Position numbers and translations under genes: made by a program
Source: Serratia proteamaculans
GTDB lineage: Bacteria > Pseudomonadota > Gammaproteobacteria > Enterobacterales > Enterobacteriaceae
NCBI RefSeq assembly: GCF_008830365.1
Contig: NZ_WBKI01000007.1
Coordinates: 124,001-188,000, forward strand
Reading direction: 5' to 3'
DNA: 64,000 nucleotides
Shown here: piece by piece, positions 25,904 through 35,075 of the stretch
Layout of the letters: the number at the start of each line of letters is the position of its first letter
Numbering within the stretch: the stretch's first letter is position 1
The notes under the pieces: model-generated
The model's input: the letters and a program-made list of their open reading frames with translations, nothing else
Databases searched by the model: none
What the model was told of the DNA's origin: nothing

Positions 25904-27268
25904 TTATTTCCACAACCGGAAGCGATTTTCACCCTCGCCGCTCGGTGTTTCACTATTCAGGCGTGCCGGATCGGCCACCTGATACCAATCCAGCTTGCGC
26001 GTCAGCAGCATAATTCCCGCCAAAATTGCGAACAACAGCCCTGCCCCCAGTACCAGTGCGTTATCTTCCGACTGCAGCAACAGATACAGCACGCCATACA
26101 ACATCAACAGGCTGGCGGCGAACAGCGCCCCCCGCAACCTGCCGCGCAGTACCGCGCTGAGGTAAAAGGCGATCAGTCCGCTGCAGGCGATACTGGCCAA
26201 CAGGTAGGCGGTAGCGAAACCGAAGTGCTCGGAGAATGCCAGCAGGATCAGGTAGAACAGCACCAGTGCCGCGCCAACCAGCAAATACTGAATCGGGTGT
26301 ACCCGCAAACCGGTCAGGGTTTCGAACAGGAAGAACGCCATAAATGTCAGGCCGATAAACAGCACCGCATACTTCACCGCGCGTTCGGTCAGTTGGTAGT
26401 GATCCACCGGTTCAATCAGGCTGGTGCTGAAGGTTGGCAACTTGTCTTCGCCAAGAATTTCGTCATCGTAATGGAAAGCGCTGTTGATGTTGTTGGCAAA
26501 CCAGGTGCTGCGCCAGCGGGCACTGAAGCCTTTTTCCGTCACTTTGCGTTCGTCCGGCAAGAAATTACCGAGGAAGTTCGGATGTGGCCAGTTGCTCTGC
26601 AACGTCAACTCACTGCTACGGCCGAGCGGTACCAGTGACAGGCTGCTGGTGCCCGCCAGCGTCAGGGTGAACTCGGCATCCAGCCCCGCTTTTTGCAATG
26701 CGGCCAGCGTCAGCGGCGCATGGATCCCCTGATGCAACACATTGACCTGAGTGCCCGGCTCAAAGGTCGTTTGAGACTCTGTGCTGGTCAGTGGCGAGAT
26801 GCTCTTGATACCGCGTGAATCACTCAATGAAACCAGCAGGAAAGGCTGACCCACCGTCACGTTAGTGCGCTGCAAGTCCGTCAAATCCGGCTGGCCAAAC
26901 TTCACCTTAAACTGCAACGGCCCCTGATAGACCTGAGTCTGGTAAATGCCCAGCTTGCGCACCTCCACGTTCGGCTTGCCGTTAACCTGTAAAGCCTCCG
27001 GCAGCAGATAGCGATGATGTCGAACCATTTGCACCACCTTCTGCCCCTTGTCATCCGTCTTCTCTTCCCGCTCGCTGTAAGGGATGACGATCAGCGGCCC
27101 CAAAATGCGCTGCGCCCGGCTGGTGCTTTCGCTGACCTGCCCGACCACGCTCTGGCGGTAGCCGCTGCGCTCATCAATCACATTCATTAACTGCGTTACC
27201 GGGATGATCATTAAAATCATCAATCCCAGCAGAGTGGTTATTTTCCAAAACAGTACCGATTTCATCAT
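25904..27268 (-). CDS. creD: Inner-membrane protein CreD
   Basis: 454 aa (E. coli CreD 450). One N-terminal membrane helix (FWKITTLLGLMILMIIPVTQL), a large periplasmic domain (about 35-310) and a cluster of five to six helices at the C-terminus. Its function is unclear; it is the strongest target of the CreBC two-component system and its overexpression alters envelope and colicin/beta-lactam phenotypes. A perfect CreB tag lies 66 bases upstream at 27334-27349, so it can be transcribed separately from creB-creC. Confidence 0.93.
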   Translation of the reverse strand: MMKSVLFWKITTLLGLMILMIIPVTQLMNVIDERSGYRQSVVGQVSESTSRAQRILGPLIVIPYSEREEKTDDKGQKVVQMVRHHRYLLPEALQVNGKPNVEVRKLGIYQTQVYQGPLQFKVKFGQPDLTDLQRTNVTVGQPFLLVSLSDSRGIKSISPLTSTESQTTFEPGTQVNVLHQGIHAPLTLAALQKAGLDAEFTLTLAGTSSLSLVPLGRSSELTLQSNWPHPNFLGNFLPDERKVTEKGFSARWRSTWFANNINSAFHYDDEILGEDKLPTFSTSLIEPVDHYQLTERAVKYAVLFIGLTFMAFFLFETLTGLRVHPIQYLLVGAALVLFYLILLAFSEHFGFATAYLLASIACSGLIAFYLSAVLRGRLRGALFAASLLMLYGVLYLLLQSEDNALVLGAGLLFAILAGIMLLTRKLDWYQVADPARLNSETPSGEGENRFRLWK

Positions 27269-27333
27269 CGCCGCGCTCCATGTAGGTAATAGCGCTACGA
27301 TAAAAGCCTCAGGTGAAAGCCGGATGTGGTTAT

Positions 27334-27349
27334 GTGAAGGGACGGTGAA
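27334..27349 (-). promoter_or_regulatory. CreB-binding site (cre tag) before creD
   Basis: On the minus strand TTCACCGTCCCTTCAC, a perfect match to the published cre tag TTCAC-N6-TTCAC. It starts 1-2 bases after the creC stop and points toward creD. Confidence 0.85.
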
Positions 27350-27350
27350 G

Positions 27351-28769
27351 TCAGAGCGATAAGGTGAAAATAGCGGTCACGCCGTGCGGCTGACGATTGC
27401 TCAACTGGATACTGCCACGGTGCAAGCGCGCCACCTCCTGCACAAAGTTCAGCCCCAGGCCGCTGCTTTTCGGCTTGTCCGATCGGGCCAGCGAATAAAA
27501 ACGTTCAAACACTTTGTCCAGCGCGTAATCCGGAATGCCACTACCGTCGTCACTGACGGTGACCTGGTAGTGGCCATCGAGGCGTTCGCCACGGATACTG
27601 ATGCTGCCGCCCGGTGGTGTAAAATCCAGCGCATTGTCGAGCAGGTTAGTCAGCGCCTGGCTGATCAGCAATCCATCTCCGCTCAGAGTGATCTCTTCTG
27701 CCACATTCAACTGCAGCAGAACGCTGCGTCGCTCTGCCTGCGCCTCTTTGCTTACCACCGCCTGACGCACCAGCGCCGCCATTGCCAGCGGAGCCAGCTC
27801 CAGACCAGGCCGGCTCTCCAGCCGTGCCTGCACCAGCAATTTATCCACCAGTTGCTGAATGCGCGTACTTTGTTGTTCGATATTGGTCAGGAAACGCTGG
27901 GCAGTGGCCGCTGGCGGCTGTTCCTGCAACAGCTCGGCTGCGCCACGGATGGCTGCCAGCGGGCTTTTCAGCTCGTGGGTCAGGGTATGCACATATTGTT
28001 CGATGTGGGCCTTGCCCTCCAGCTTCACCCGCATGCTGTCCAGTGCCTGCGCCAGCTGCGTCAGCTCATGACCGCCCATTTTTGGCAAGGGTACGCTTTC
28101 GCCCTTTGCCACGCCGTCAGCATAATGCACCAGCCGGCCAATTGAGCGGTTGATCCACCAGACAAAGCCCAGCCCGATCAACAAGGCAATGCCCAGCAGC
28201 AGCGCACCCGCCCAAAGAATGCGTCGCTCACTGCGCTTGATCACCGGTGCCATGGTGCTGTTCGGTTTACCGACGCTGAGCACACCGATAATTTTGCCCT
28301 GATCCATTACCGGCGCGGCGACGTACATCACCGAGCTGTTTTCATCCTGCGGATCGCTGCGCGTACTGCGTGCGCCATACTGGCCGAGCAGCGTCAGATA
28401 AACATCATTCCAGCGAGAGTAGTCCTGGCCGAGCGCCTTGCCGCTGGAATCAAAAATGACCTTGCCTTGTTGATCGGTGAGATAGACATGGTATTCGCTG
28501 CGATCCTTACGGATACCGGCAATATTGGCACCAATAGGTCGTTGATTAAGTTGAGCAAACGCCTGCGCCAGTTTCCCGTGCGCCACATCTGCGTGCTGCA
28601 TATCCAGACGCGCGATCTGCGCCAGCAGGTTGGCGGTATCCACCAGCGTGCCTTCGGTAGCACGCCGCACGCCGGGCTTCACTTCCTGCACGAAAATGCT
28701 CAGCACGAAATAGCCCGCCACCGCCACGATCAGGAAATATCCCAACAGCAGCCGCAGGCCTATTCTCAT
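27351..28769 (-). CDS. creC: Sensor histidine kinase CreC
   Basis: 472 aa (E. coli CreC 474). Two membrane helices (about 5-27 and 182-207) bracket a periplasmic sensor domain; a HAMP-like segment follows, then the H-box THELKSPLAAIRG, the N-box LTNLLDNALDF and the G-boxes DDGSGIPD and SSGLGLNF. It phosphorylates CreB in response to growth on fermented carbon or low phosphate. The start overlaps the end of creB by 4 bases (ATGA). Confidence 0.95.
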   Translation of the reverse strand: MRIGLRLLLGYFLIVAVAGYFVLSIFVQEVKPGVRRATEGTLVDTANLLAQIARLDMQHADVAHGKLAQAFAQLNQRPIGANIAGIRKDRSEYHVYLTDQQGKVIFDSSGKALGQDYSRWNDVYLTLLGQYGARSTRSDPQDENSSVMYVAAPVMDQGKIIGVLSVGKPNSTMAPVIKRSERRILWAGALLLGIALLIGLGFVWWINRSIGRLVHYADGVAKGESVPLPKMGGHELTQLAQALDSMRVKLEGKAHIEQYVHTLTHELKSPLAAIRGAAELLQEQPPAATAQRFLTNIEQQSTRIQQLVDKLLVQARLESRPGLELAPLAMAALVRQAVVSKEAQAERRSVLLQLNVAEEITLSGDGLLISQALTNLLDNALDFTPPGGSISIRGERLDGHYQVTVSDDGSGIPDYALDKVFERFYSLARSDKPKSSGLGLNFVQEVARLHRGSIQLSNRQPHGVTAIFTLSL

Positions 28770-29461
28770 GACTGGCGGCTCACGCTGTAACCGAGACCGC
28801 GGTGGGTGTGGATCGGCGGTTCCGCAGGGTCGATGGCTCGCAGCTTGGCGCGCAGCGTTTTGATATGGGTGTCGACGGTGCGATCCAGGCTTTCTTCGGC
28901 CAACGCCCAGACGCTCTCCATCAATTGTTGGCGTGAAAATACCCGGCCGGGGGCCAGCAACAGGGTTTTCAACAGCAGAAATTCGTAACGGGTCAGCGGC
29001 AGCGGCTGCTGATGGTAATAGATGGCCGCGGCTTGTTCATCCAGGCCAAAAGGACCGAAGCTGTACAGAGCAGGTTGCTGCAGGCGCTGCTGTTTTTGCA
29101 AACGGCGCAGAATGGTACGCACCCGGGCGCTGACCTCTCGTGGGGAGAAGGGTTTGGCGACATAATCGTCGGCGCCGATTTCCAGCCCAATCAGGCGATC
29201 GACCTCATCGCTGCGGGCGGTGAGAAACAAAATCGGTAAATCCGCCGACTGTGATAACAGCCGACGGCAGAGTTCAAAACCATTGATGTCTGGCAGGCCA
29301 ACATCGAGGATCGCCAGCGCAGGTACTCCTTGCGCCAACGCCTGTAATGCCGGCTCACCACGTTCGAACCAGCGCACCTGAAAGCCTTCGCTCTCCAGGG
29401 TATAAATCAGCGTATCGGCAATGCTGGGCTCATCTTCCACCAGCCAGAGCGTCGGCTTCAT
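28766..29461 (-). CDS. creB: Response regulator CreB
   Basis: 231 aa (E. coli CreB 229), OmpR family. Receiver with the phospho-acceptor Asp at about 53 (ILDVGLPD) and the conserved KPF Lys; the C-terminal winged HTH ends in the complete wing HTHRGLGYSV. It binds direct repeats TTCAC-N6-TTCAC, one of which precedes creD. Its ATG overlaps the stop of cptA by one base (TGATG), so it is translationally coupled to the sdhE-cptA genes; creA is not adjacent. Confidence 0.96.
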   Translation of the reverse strand: MKPTLWLVEDEPSIADTLIYTLESEGFQVRWFERGEPALQALAQGVPALAILDVGLPDINGFELCRRLLSQSADLPILFLTARSDEVDRLIGLEIGADDYVAKPFSPREVSARVRTILRRLQKQQRLQQPALYSFGPFGLDEQAAAIYYHQQPLPLTRYEFLLLKTLLLAPGRVFSRQQLMESVWALAEESLDRTVDTHIKTLRAKLRAIDPAEPPIHTHRGLGYSVSRQS

Positions 29462-29883
29462 CAGGGTTCCTCGTCATCACTGGCCGGCGGATAGAGCAAC
29501 TGCTGGCGCAGATGCCGCCAATCGGCTTTGGCCATGGCATCGGATGCCAGCCACAGTCGACGGCGCTTTTTGCCTCCCACGGGCTGCAAAGTCAGCAGAA
29601 TGCCGTAACGCGGCATCCAGGGCTGCTTCACCAGTTGCCATTCCTGGCCGTGCCAACCCAGACGTTGGTTTTCCAGCAGGCGTAGTTCACCCTGCCGCGA
29701 CGCAATGCGCTTTTGGCTGCGAATGCACTCAAACACCACCAGCGTCAGCAACACCAGCCAGATCGGTCCGTAGCCTTCCGGCCAGGGTGAAATCAGGATC
29801 AGCAGGATCAGTGCGCCGTGTGTCAGCAACGAAAGTAACTGGGTGCGCCAGGAAATACGGACGTCACATCGCCACTGGGCCAC
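29461..29883 (-). CDS. cptA: CptA/YgfX, inner-membrane partner of SdhE
   Basis: 140 aa with two adjacent membrane helices (about 16-34 and 38-52) and a cytoplasmic C-terminal domain, the YgfX pattern. In E. coli CptA was reported as a toxin acting on MreB/FtsZ with CptB (SdhE) as antitoxin, whereas in Serratia the pair was linked to flavinylation and pigment phenotypes. The gene overlaps sdhE by 20 bases and its stop overlaps creB. The toxin role is debated, so the neutral name is safer. Confidence 0.9.
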   Translation of the reverse strand: MAQWRCDVRISWRTQLLSLLTHGALILLILISPWPEGYGPIWLVLLTLVVFECIRSQKRIASRQGELRLLENQRLGWHGQEWQLVKQPWMPRYGILLTLQPVGGKKRRRLWLASDAMAKADWRHLRQQLLYPPASDDEEP

Positions 29884-30130
29884 GGTCTTTATTTCGCGTC
29901 TGGATCAGTGTCACCATTCTCTGCAGTTCACTGTCCTGCGGAGCGCCATGATTCATCAGCCAGTTGAAGAGATCGGGATCGTCGGACTCCAGCAGGCGGA
30001 TAAACAGCGCTTTGTCTGTGTCATTCAACTGGTCGTATTCATACTCGAAGAACGGCATGATGGAGATGTCCAGCTCGCGCATACCACGGCGACAAGCCCA
30101 GTGGATGCGTGCTTTGTTATTAATATCCAT
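29864..30130 (-). CDS. sdhE: SdhE, FAD assembly factor for succinate dehydrogenase
   Basis: 88 aa (same size as E. coli YgfY). The conserved RGxxE motif is RRGMRE near residues 14-19, required for covalent FAD attachment to SdhA and FrdA. Small helical cytoplasmic protein. It is the first gene of an overlapping run sdhE-cptA-creB-creC with creD behind. Divergent from ygfZ with 323 bases between. Confidence 0.96.
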   Translation of the reverse strand: MDINNKARIHWACRRGMRELDISIMPFFEYEYDQLNDTDKALFIRLLESDDPDLFNWLMNHGAPQDSELQRMVTLIQTRNKDRGPVAM

Positions 30131-30453
30131 GTTGTTATGACTAACCTCTTTTCAGCGTGGCAACGCCATCGCAGGGTTCAACTGACACACTGTATGGCAA
30201 CACCGTCGCGATATAATTCCATCAGCCAAAGATCTGTCTGCAAGGGTAACCCTTGGCCGCAAGCCTATAGAGTAACAATTTGACATACTCGCCGGGAAGG
30301 ACGTTCTCTGTGTAAAGCGTAATAAGGCGCTAAATGTCAAAAAAAGCGCTGCCGGAGAAGCAAGCGTGAATAACAGTTTGCAAAGCCCGCCACCTCTTTT
30401 ACCATGGGGTCAACACACCTTCAGGTAAGCTAAACGTTAAGCAGGATCTTACT
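30131..30453. other. Intergenic region sdhE/ygfZ
   Basis: 323 bases between divergent genes, so it must carry promoters both ways. I see no open reading frame with a ribosome site. No operator could be named. Confidence 0.5.
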
Positions 30454-31446
30454 ATGGCGTATAAAATTCCATTTCCACCCCGTCAGCCTTCCGCTTCTTC
30501 CCATCTGCCCCTGACCCTGATCTCGCTGGAAGATTGGGCAATGGTGACGCTGAACGGACCGGATACGGTGAAATACCTTCAGGGCCAGGTGACTGCCGAT
30601 ATCGAAGCGCTGCCGGCCGATAGTCATGTGTTGTGCGGCCACTGCGATGCCAAGGGCAAAATGTGGAGCAATCTGCGTTTGTTCCATCGCGGTGAAGGCT
30701 TTGCCTATCTGGAACGCCGCAGCGTGCTGGACAGCCAACTGGCAGAGATCAAGAAGTACGCTGTGTTTTCCAAACTCACCATTGCCGCCGACAACGAAGC
30801 CGTCTTATTGGGCGTCGCCGGTTTTCAGGCACGTGCGGCGCTGGCGGGGGTGTTCAACAGCCTGCCGGATGCTGAACATCAGGTGGTGCAGGACGGTGAA
30901 ACTACCCTGTTGCACTTCTCTCTACCGGCGGAACGTTTTCTGCTGGTTACCACCGCTGCCATTGCCGAACAGTTGGCTGACAAGCTGCACGAACAGGCAG
31001 AACTGAACGACAGTCAACAGTGGCTGACGCTGGATATCGAAGCCGGTTACCCGGTAATTGATACCGCCAACAGCGGGCAATTGATCCCACAGGCCACCAA
31101 CCTGCAGGCGCTGGAAGGCATCAGTTTCAGCAAGGGTTGCTACACCGGTCAGGAAATGGTGGCTCGTGCCAAGTTCCGCGGTGCCAACAAGCGTGCGTTG
31201 TACTGGCTGGAAGGCAAAGCCGGGCGAGTGCCACAGGCCGCTGAAGACGTGGAGTTGCAACTGGGTGAGAACTGGCGCCGTACCGGTACGGTGCTGAGTG
31301 CTGCCAAGCTGGCCGACGGCACGCTGTGGGTACAGGTAGTGTTGAATAACGATCTGGATGCCGACAGCAAGCTACGGGTTCGCGATGATGCCACCAGCCA
31401 CCTGGCCATCAAACCGCTGCCATATTCGTTGATAGAAGAAAAATAG
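30454..31446 (+). CDS. ygfZ: Folate-binding protein YgfZ
   Basis: 330 aa (E. coli 326). The signature [12 protein letters not shown] near residues 228-239 carries the essential Cys. YgfZ is a GcvT-like tetrahydrofolate-binding protein needed for maintaining certain iron-sulfur enzymes such as MiaB. Cytoplasmic. The ATG follows AGGATCTTACT. It stands in the same one-carbon neighbourhood as gcvTHP and fau, in the conserved order with sdhE. Confidence 0.95.
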   Translation: MAYKIPFPPRQPSASSHLPLTLISLEDWAMVTLNGPDTVKYLQGQVTADIEALPADSHVLCGHCDAKGKMWSNLRLFHRGEGFAYLERRSVLDSQLAEIKKYAVFSKLTIAADNEAVLLGVAGFQARAALAGVFNSLPDAEHQVVQDGETTLLHFSLPAERFLLVTTAAIAEQLADKLHEQAELNDSQQWLTLDIEAGYPVIDTANSGQLIPQATNLQALEGISFSKGCYTGQEMVARAKFRGANKRALYWLEGKAGRVPQAAEDVELQLGENWRRTGTVLSAAKLADGTLWVQVVLNNDLDADSKLRVRDDATSHLAIKPLPYSLIEEK

Positions 31447-31481
31447 GGGCAGTCAGAGCTTCTTAATCTATCCGCAATAGA

Positions 31482-31515
31482 TTTCGCACTGCAGCCAGCA
31501 ACGCTGCGGTGCGAA
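31482..31515. terminator. Hairpin between ygfZ and the convergent trhA-like gene
   Basis: TTTCGCAC-t-GCAG and CTGC-g-GTGCGAAA form an interrupted 12-bp stem with a 9-nt loop, 36 bases after the ygfZ stop. There is no T run; terminator by position. Confidence 0.5.
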
Positions 31516-31530
31516 AGATATCAGCGGAGA

Positions 31531-32205
31531 TCAGACGTACAGATAAATAGCCATAAAATGGCACAGGCTGCCGCCGAGCACGAAACCATGCCAAATGGCG
31601 TGACCGAAGCGGAAACGCTTTGATGCATAGAAGATCACTCCCAGGGTATAAACCACCCCCCCCACCGCCAGCAGCGTCACGCCGCCCACCGCCAGTCGGG
31701 TCGCCAGCTGATAAATCACGATCAGCGACAGCCAGCCCATGGTCAGATAGGTCACCAGCGACAGTGCTTCAAAACGGTGGGCAAAGGCCAGCTTGAACAA
31801 TACACCCAGCAACGCCAATCCCCAGATTACCGCCATCAACCCTTTAGCCAGCGGTGAGTTCAGCCCAACCAACAAAAACGGCGTGTAGGTACCGGCAATC
31901 AAAAGATAAATGGCACAGTGGTCAAATTTTTTCAGCCAGTGCTTGGCCTTTTGGTGGGGAATAGCATGGTAGAGCGTGGAGGCAAGGAACAGCAGGATCA
32001 TGCTGCCACCATAAAGACTGTAGCTGGCGATGGCCGTCACATCAGCGCCGGTATCGACCGCCTGAACTAACAGCAGAACCAGACCGACAATGCCGAAAAC
32101 CAGACCGATGCCATGGCTGATACTATTAGCGATCTCTTCCGCCCACGGATAGGCCGCAGCGGCAATTTTTTCGCTACCGGCTTTTACTACGCCCGTTTTT
32201 CCCAT
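31531..32205 (-). CDS. trhA: Hemolysin-III family membrane protein (YqfA/TrhA)
   Basis: 224 aa with seven hydrophobic segments, the PAQR/hemolysin III fold. Conserved His and Asp residues that form the metal site are visible: NSISHGIG near the N-terminus, [25 protein letters not shown] and the C-terminal FGHAIWH. E. coli TrhA affects membrane energetics and lipid composition; lytic activity is not established. The ATG at 32205 follows a G-rich site; the frame extends three codons upstream. Its place next to ygfZ matches E. coli. Confidence 0.9.
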   Translation of the reverse strand: MGKTGVVKAGSEKIAAAAYPWAEEIANSISHGIGLVFGIVGLVLLLVQAVDTGADVTAIASYSLYGGSMILLFLASTLYHAIPHQKAKHWLKKFDHCAIYLLIAGTYTPFLLVGLNSPLAKGLMAVIWGLALLGVLFKLAFAHRFEALSLVTYLTMGWLSLIVIYQLATRLAVGGVTLLAVGGVVYTLGVIFYASKRFRFGHAIWHGFVLGGSLCHFMAIYLYV

Positions 32206-32388
32206 AAAGCACAACCCCCCAAAACAGCCAACATTGTTCGAAATTACCGCAAAGCAGCTTAACTGAGAATAATTTCAGTGTACACGTGTACGCTAAAATA
32301 AAACTGTGTGCGCGTGTAACCATCGAAATCCCTCGCCCGCTGGTCTACAATCGTTCGGCTTCAACCCATCTACCTTGAGGTTTACACC

Positions 32389-32997
32389 ATGTCATCCGCT
32401 GTACCCGCGTTAGATTTCGGCTCCATGACCCAGGTCATCCAGTTCCTGATGGAAATCGACAAGTTGAAAAGCGTGCAACGCCGCACCAAAGTACTGGGCA
32501 CCCAACGCCAGGAAAACTCCGCTGAACATAGCTGGCACTTTGCTATTGGCGCCCTGAGCCTGGCGCCTTACGCCGGTGAAGGCGTGGATATCCAACGGGT
32601 GATCCAGATGGCACTGCTGCATGACATCGTTGAGATCGATGCCGGTGACGTGCTGGTCTACGATCTGGCGGCCCGCGCAGCGATCCATGATAAAGAAGTG
32701 GCGGCAGCCCGCCGGTTGTTCGGTATGCTGCCAGATACTCAGCGCGAGTATTTCACCGCTTTATGGCAGGAATATGAAGATGGCGAGAGCGCCGACGCGC
32801 GTTTCGCACTGGTGCTGGATCGCACCATGCCAATGCTGATGAACCTGCATAACGAAGGCCAAAGCTGGGTCGAAAATGGCATCAGTCTGGAGCAAGTGCT
32901 GTCGCGCAACGCAGCCATTGCCGATGTCCAGCCAGAGCTGTGGAAGTACCTTCTGCAACACCTGCAGGACGCTCAGCGTAAAGGCTGGCTGAAGTAA
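32389..32997 (+). CDS. HD-domain phosphohydrolase, HDDC2/YfbR-like
   Basis: 202 aa, one HD domain (PF13023 type). Metal-binding residues can be seen: SAEHSWH (first His), LLHDIVEIDAGDV (HD pair and following Glu/Asp) and the later Asp in FALVLDRTMPM. Relatives YfbR and yeast YGK1/human HDDC2 hydrolyse deoxynucleoside 5'-monophosphates, so a 5'-nucleotidase role is likely. It stands alone between divergent trhA and the convergent MFS gene; a GC hairpin follows at 33018. Confidence 0.85.
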   Translation: MSSAVPALDFGSMTQVIQFLMEIDKLKSVQRRTKVLGTQRQENSAEHSWHFAIGALSLAPYAGEGVDIQRVIQMALLHDIVEIDAGDVLVYDLAARAAIHDKEVAAARRLFGMLPDTQREYFTALWQEYEDGESADARFALVLDRTMPMLMNLHNEGQSWVENGISLEQVLSRNAAIADVQPELWKYLLQHLQDAQRKGWLK

Positions 32998-33017
32998 CGC
33001 TGTTGCTGTTGCGACAA

Positions 33018-33040
33018 GCCGGGTGATCCTCTCACCCGGC
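33018..33040. terminator. Hairpin between convergent HD-hydrolase and MFS genes
   Basis: GCCGGGTGA and TCACCCGGC form a perfect 9-bp stem with a 5-nt loop. Weak T content on both sides. Confidence 0.6.
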
Positions 33041-33047
33041 AAGCGAT

Positions 33048-34373
33048 TCACAACGGCTTGTGCGCCGTTTCCTTTGCGGCAATCACCGCCCACAGCGTGA
33101 TCAACAACGCCACCACCACATAGGCTGAGATCGCCAGCGTGCTGTCGTAAGACTTGAATAACGATGCGATAATCAAGGGTGCAAAACCACCACCGATAAT
33201 ACCTGCCAGCGTATAAGCCAACGACGATCCCGCATAGCGCACCCGGGTCGGGAACTGTTCGGTGATAAAAGCCGCCTGCGGGCCGTACATCGCCGCATGG
33301 ATCAACAACCCCACCACCACCGCCAGGCAGATCAGCACCGGCTGGCTACTGTCGAGCAGCATAAAGAACACAAATGCCCAAACCATCGCCGCCAGCGCCC
33401 CGCCGATATACACCGGTCGACGGCCAAAACGATCGGACAGTGCGCCAAACATCGGTACGGTAATCGCGTTACCGATCGCCCCCAACATGGTAGCGGCCAA
33501 CGCCAGCGGGCGCGGCAGGTTCAGTACCGTGGTGACATAGGTCAGGGTAAAGACCACCACCAGCGCATACAGCACATCGGAACCGATACGAGAACCACCG
33601 GCGATCAACAATGGACGCCGATGCTGGGTGAAGACCTCGCGGATCGGCGAATGGGTAACGTCTTTGGATGCCTCCAGTTTCAGAAACGCCGGCGTTTCCC
33701 CCACCCCACGGCGCAGCCACAGGCCAAATATCACCAACACCAGGCTAAGCAGGAAAGGAATACGCCAACCCCACTGCTGGAAATCTTCTGCCGACATAGC
33801 CACCGTCACCAGCGTAATCAAGCCGGTACCGATCAAAGTACCGCAGGAAGGACCGACCTGAGCAAAGGAAGCATTACGCCCACGCTGATGAGGTTTACCG
33901 TGTTCCATCGACAGCAATACCGCCCCCGCCCATTCGCCTCCCAACGCAATCCCCTGAATAAAGCGCAGCGTGACCAACAGCAGCGGGCTCCAAATACCCC
34001 AACTGGCATAACCCGGCAGCAGCCCCATCAGCGCGGTAGTCACGCCCATGATCACCAGCGTGGTCACCAGGACAAAACGGCGCCCCAGCACGTCACCGAG
34101 ATGACCAAACACGATGCCGCCAATCGGCCGTGAAACATAACCGACCGCGTAGGTGGAAAACGCCAAAATAGTGCCCACCAGCGGATCGAAAGACGGGAAA
34201 AACACGTGGTTGAAAATCAGCGCCGCCATGATGTTGTAGACGGTGAAGTCATACCACTCCAGTGCGGTGCCGATCGAACTGGCCGCAGCCAGCTTGCCGG
34301 TATTCGGTGGATGCGCGGCAGTATCGTCGGCAGATAAATCCGCGGTCGGTGTTTCCGTGGTTGAAGTGCTCAT
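33048..34373 (-). CDS. MFS transporter, metabolite:H+ symporter type
   Basis: 441 aa with about 12 membrane helices. The loop 2-3 motif A (GHLGDVLGRR) and its repeat in the second half (GALSDRFGRR) are intact. It belongs by eye to the MHS group (ShiA, ProP, citrate/ketoglutarate permeases). It is the last gene of DUF2848-amidase-DUF4286-MFS and overlaps the preceding gene by 4 bases, so it probably imports the amide or acid substrate handled by the operon. Confidence 0.88.
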   Translation of the reverse strand: MSTSTTETPTADLSADDTAAHPPNTGKLAAASSIGTALEWYDFTVYNIMAALIFNHVFFPSFDPLVGTILAFSTYAVGYVSRPIGGIVFGHLGDVLGRRFVLVTTLVIMGVTTALMGLLPGYASWGIWSPLLLVTLRFIQGIALGGEWAGAVLLSMEHGKPHQRGRNASFAQVGPSCGTLIGTGLITLVTVAMSAEDFQQWGWRIPFLLSLVLVIFGLWLRRGVGETPAFLKLEASKDVTHSPIREVFTQHRRPLLIAGGSRIGSDVLYALVVVFTLTYVTTVLNLPRPLALAATMLGAIGNAITVPMFGALSDRFGRRPVYIGGALAAMVWAFVFFMLLDSSQPVLICLAVVVGLLIHAAMYGPQAAFITEQFPTRVRYAGSSLAYTLAGIIGGGFAPLIIASLFKSYDSTLAISAYVVVALLITLWAVIAAKETAHKPL

Positions 34374-35023
34374 GATGACAGCTCCTGCGTGGTCAGTTGC
34401 CAGCCAAGGGCATAATGCACCGCATCGGTGGCGGGGATTTTCAAGTGGTGACAGGCCAGCTCATTCAGCCGCTGGCCGGCTTCGGCACTGCTGCTTTCGA
34501 TCAACAGCATCGGCAATAACTGGCGATTTTCCCGCGACTCTTTCGGCAGCGGTGAGCTGAGTTCAACATCCGGCGACAGCAGGCTGCTGCGTACAAAACC
34601 GGGTTGCTCGGCCAGCATCGCCCCCAAATGATGGATACCGGCCTTTAGGACTTCCGGTGCCGTCGGCTCCAGGGTAACAATGGCCAAATGGCTGCCGCAG
34701 CCCTGCCCGGTCACCGCCTCTACCGCACAGACCCGGCGCATTGGGTCGCGCATTTTGTCGAGGCTTGCCACCGACCAGGGGGTCTGTTGGTTAAACGCGG
34801 CGCGGTAAGCCGCCGAGGTAAAACTGGCCAGGGATTCGGTTTTATACAGCCCCAGGTATTTACGCCCGCCTTGTAGCGCCTGATAACGCGTGCCCGACAA
34901 AAAGCCGGGCACGCGCACCCGCTCTTCCACGTGCTCACGGTCGTACCACTGATTGAAATCCGCCTCGTCCTGCGCGGCGACATCTGTTGCAACAAACAGC
35001 ATTCCGTTCGGGGAACCGGTCAT
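34370..35023 (-). CDS. DUF4286-like protein
   Basis: 217 aa, no recognised catalytic motif. The first half has NQWYDREHVEERVRVPGF followed by RYQALQGGRKYLGLYK, a dimeric alpha/beta-barrel pattern seen in DUF4286/ABM-like proteins; the second half may be a diverged repeat of the same fold. These proteins often accompany catabolic operons. It lies 53 bases after the amidase and overlaps the transporter start by 4 bases. The role is unknown. Confidence 0.7.
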   Translation of the reverse strand: MTGSPNGMLFVATDVAAQDEADFNQWYDREHVEERVRVPGFLSGTRYQALQGGRKYLGLYKTESLASFTSAAYRAAFNQQTPWSVASLDKMRDPMRRVCAVEAVTGQGCGSHLAIVTLEPTAPEVLKAGIHHLGAMLAEQPGFVRSSLLSPDVELSSPLPKESRENRQLLPMLLIESSSAEAGQRLNELACHHLKIPATDAVHYALGWQLTTQELSS

Positions 35024-35075
35024 GGGTACTCTCCTGTTAGCTCAAAGTAAGGCGGGGTCGCCCCCCACCGGAAAA

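Noticed and set aside
33297-34133. 278-codon plus frame opposite the MFS gene
   Set aside because: Antisense shadow of the transporter; His/Gln/Arg-rich translation without any motif.
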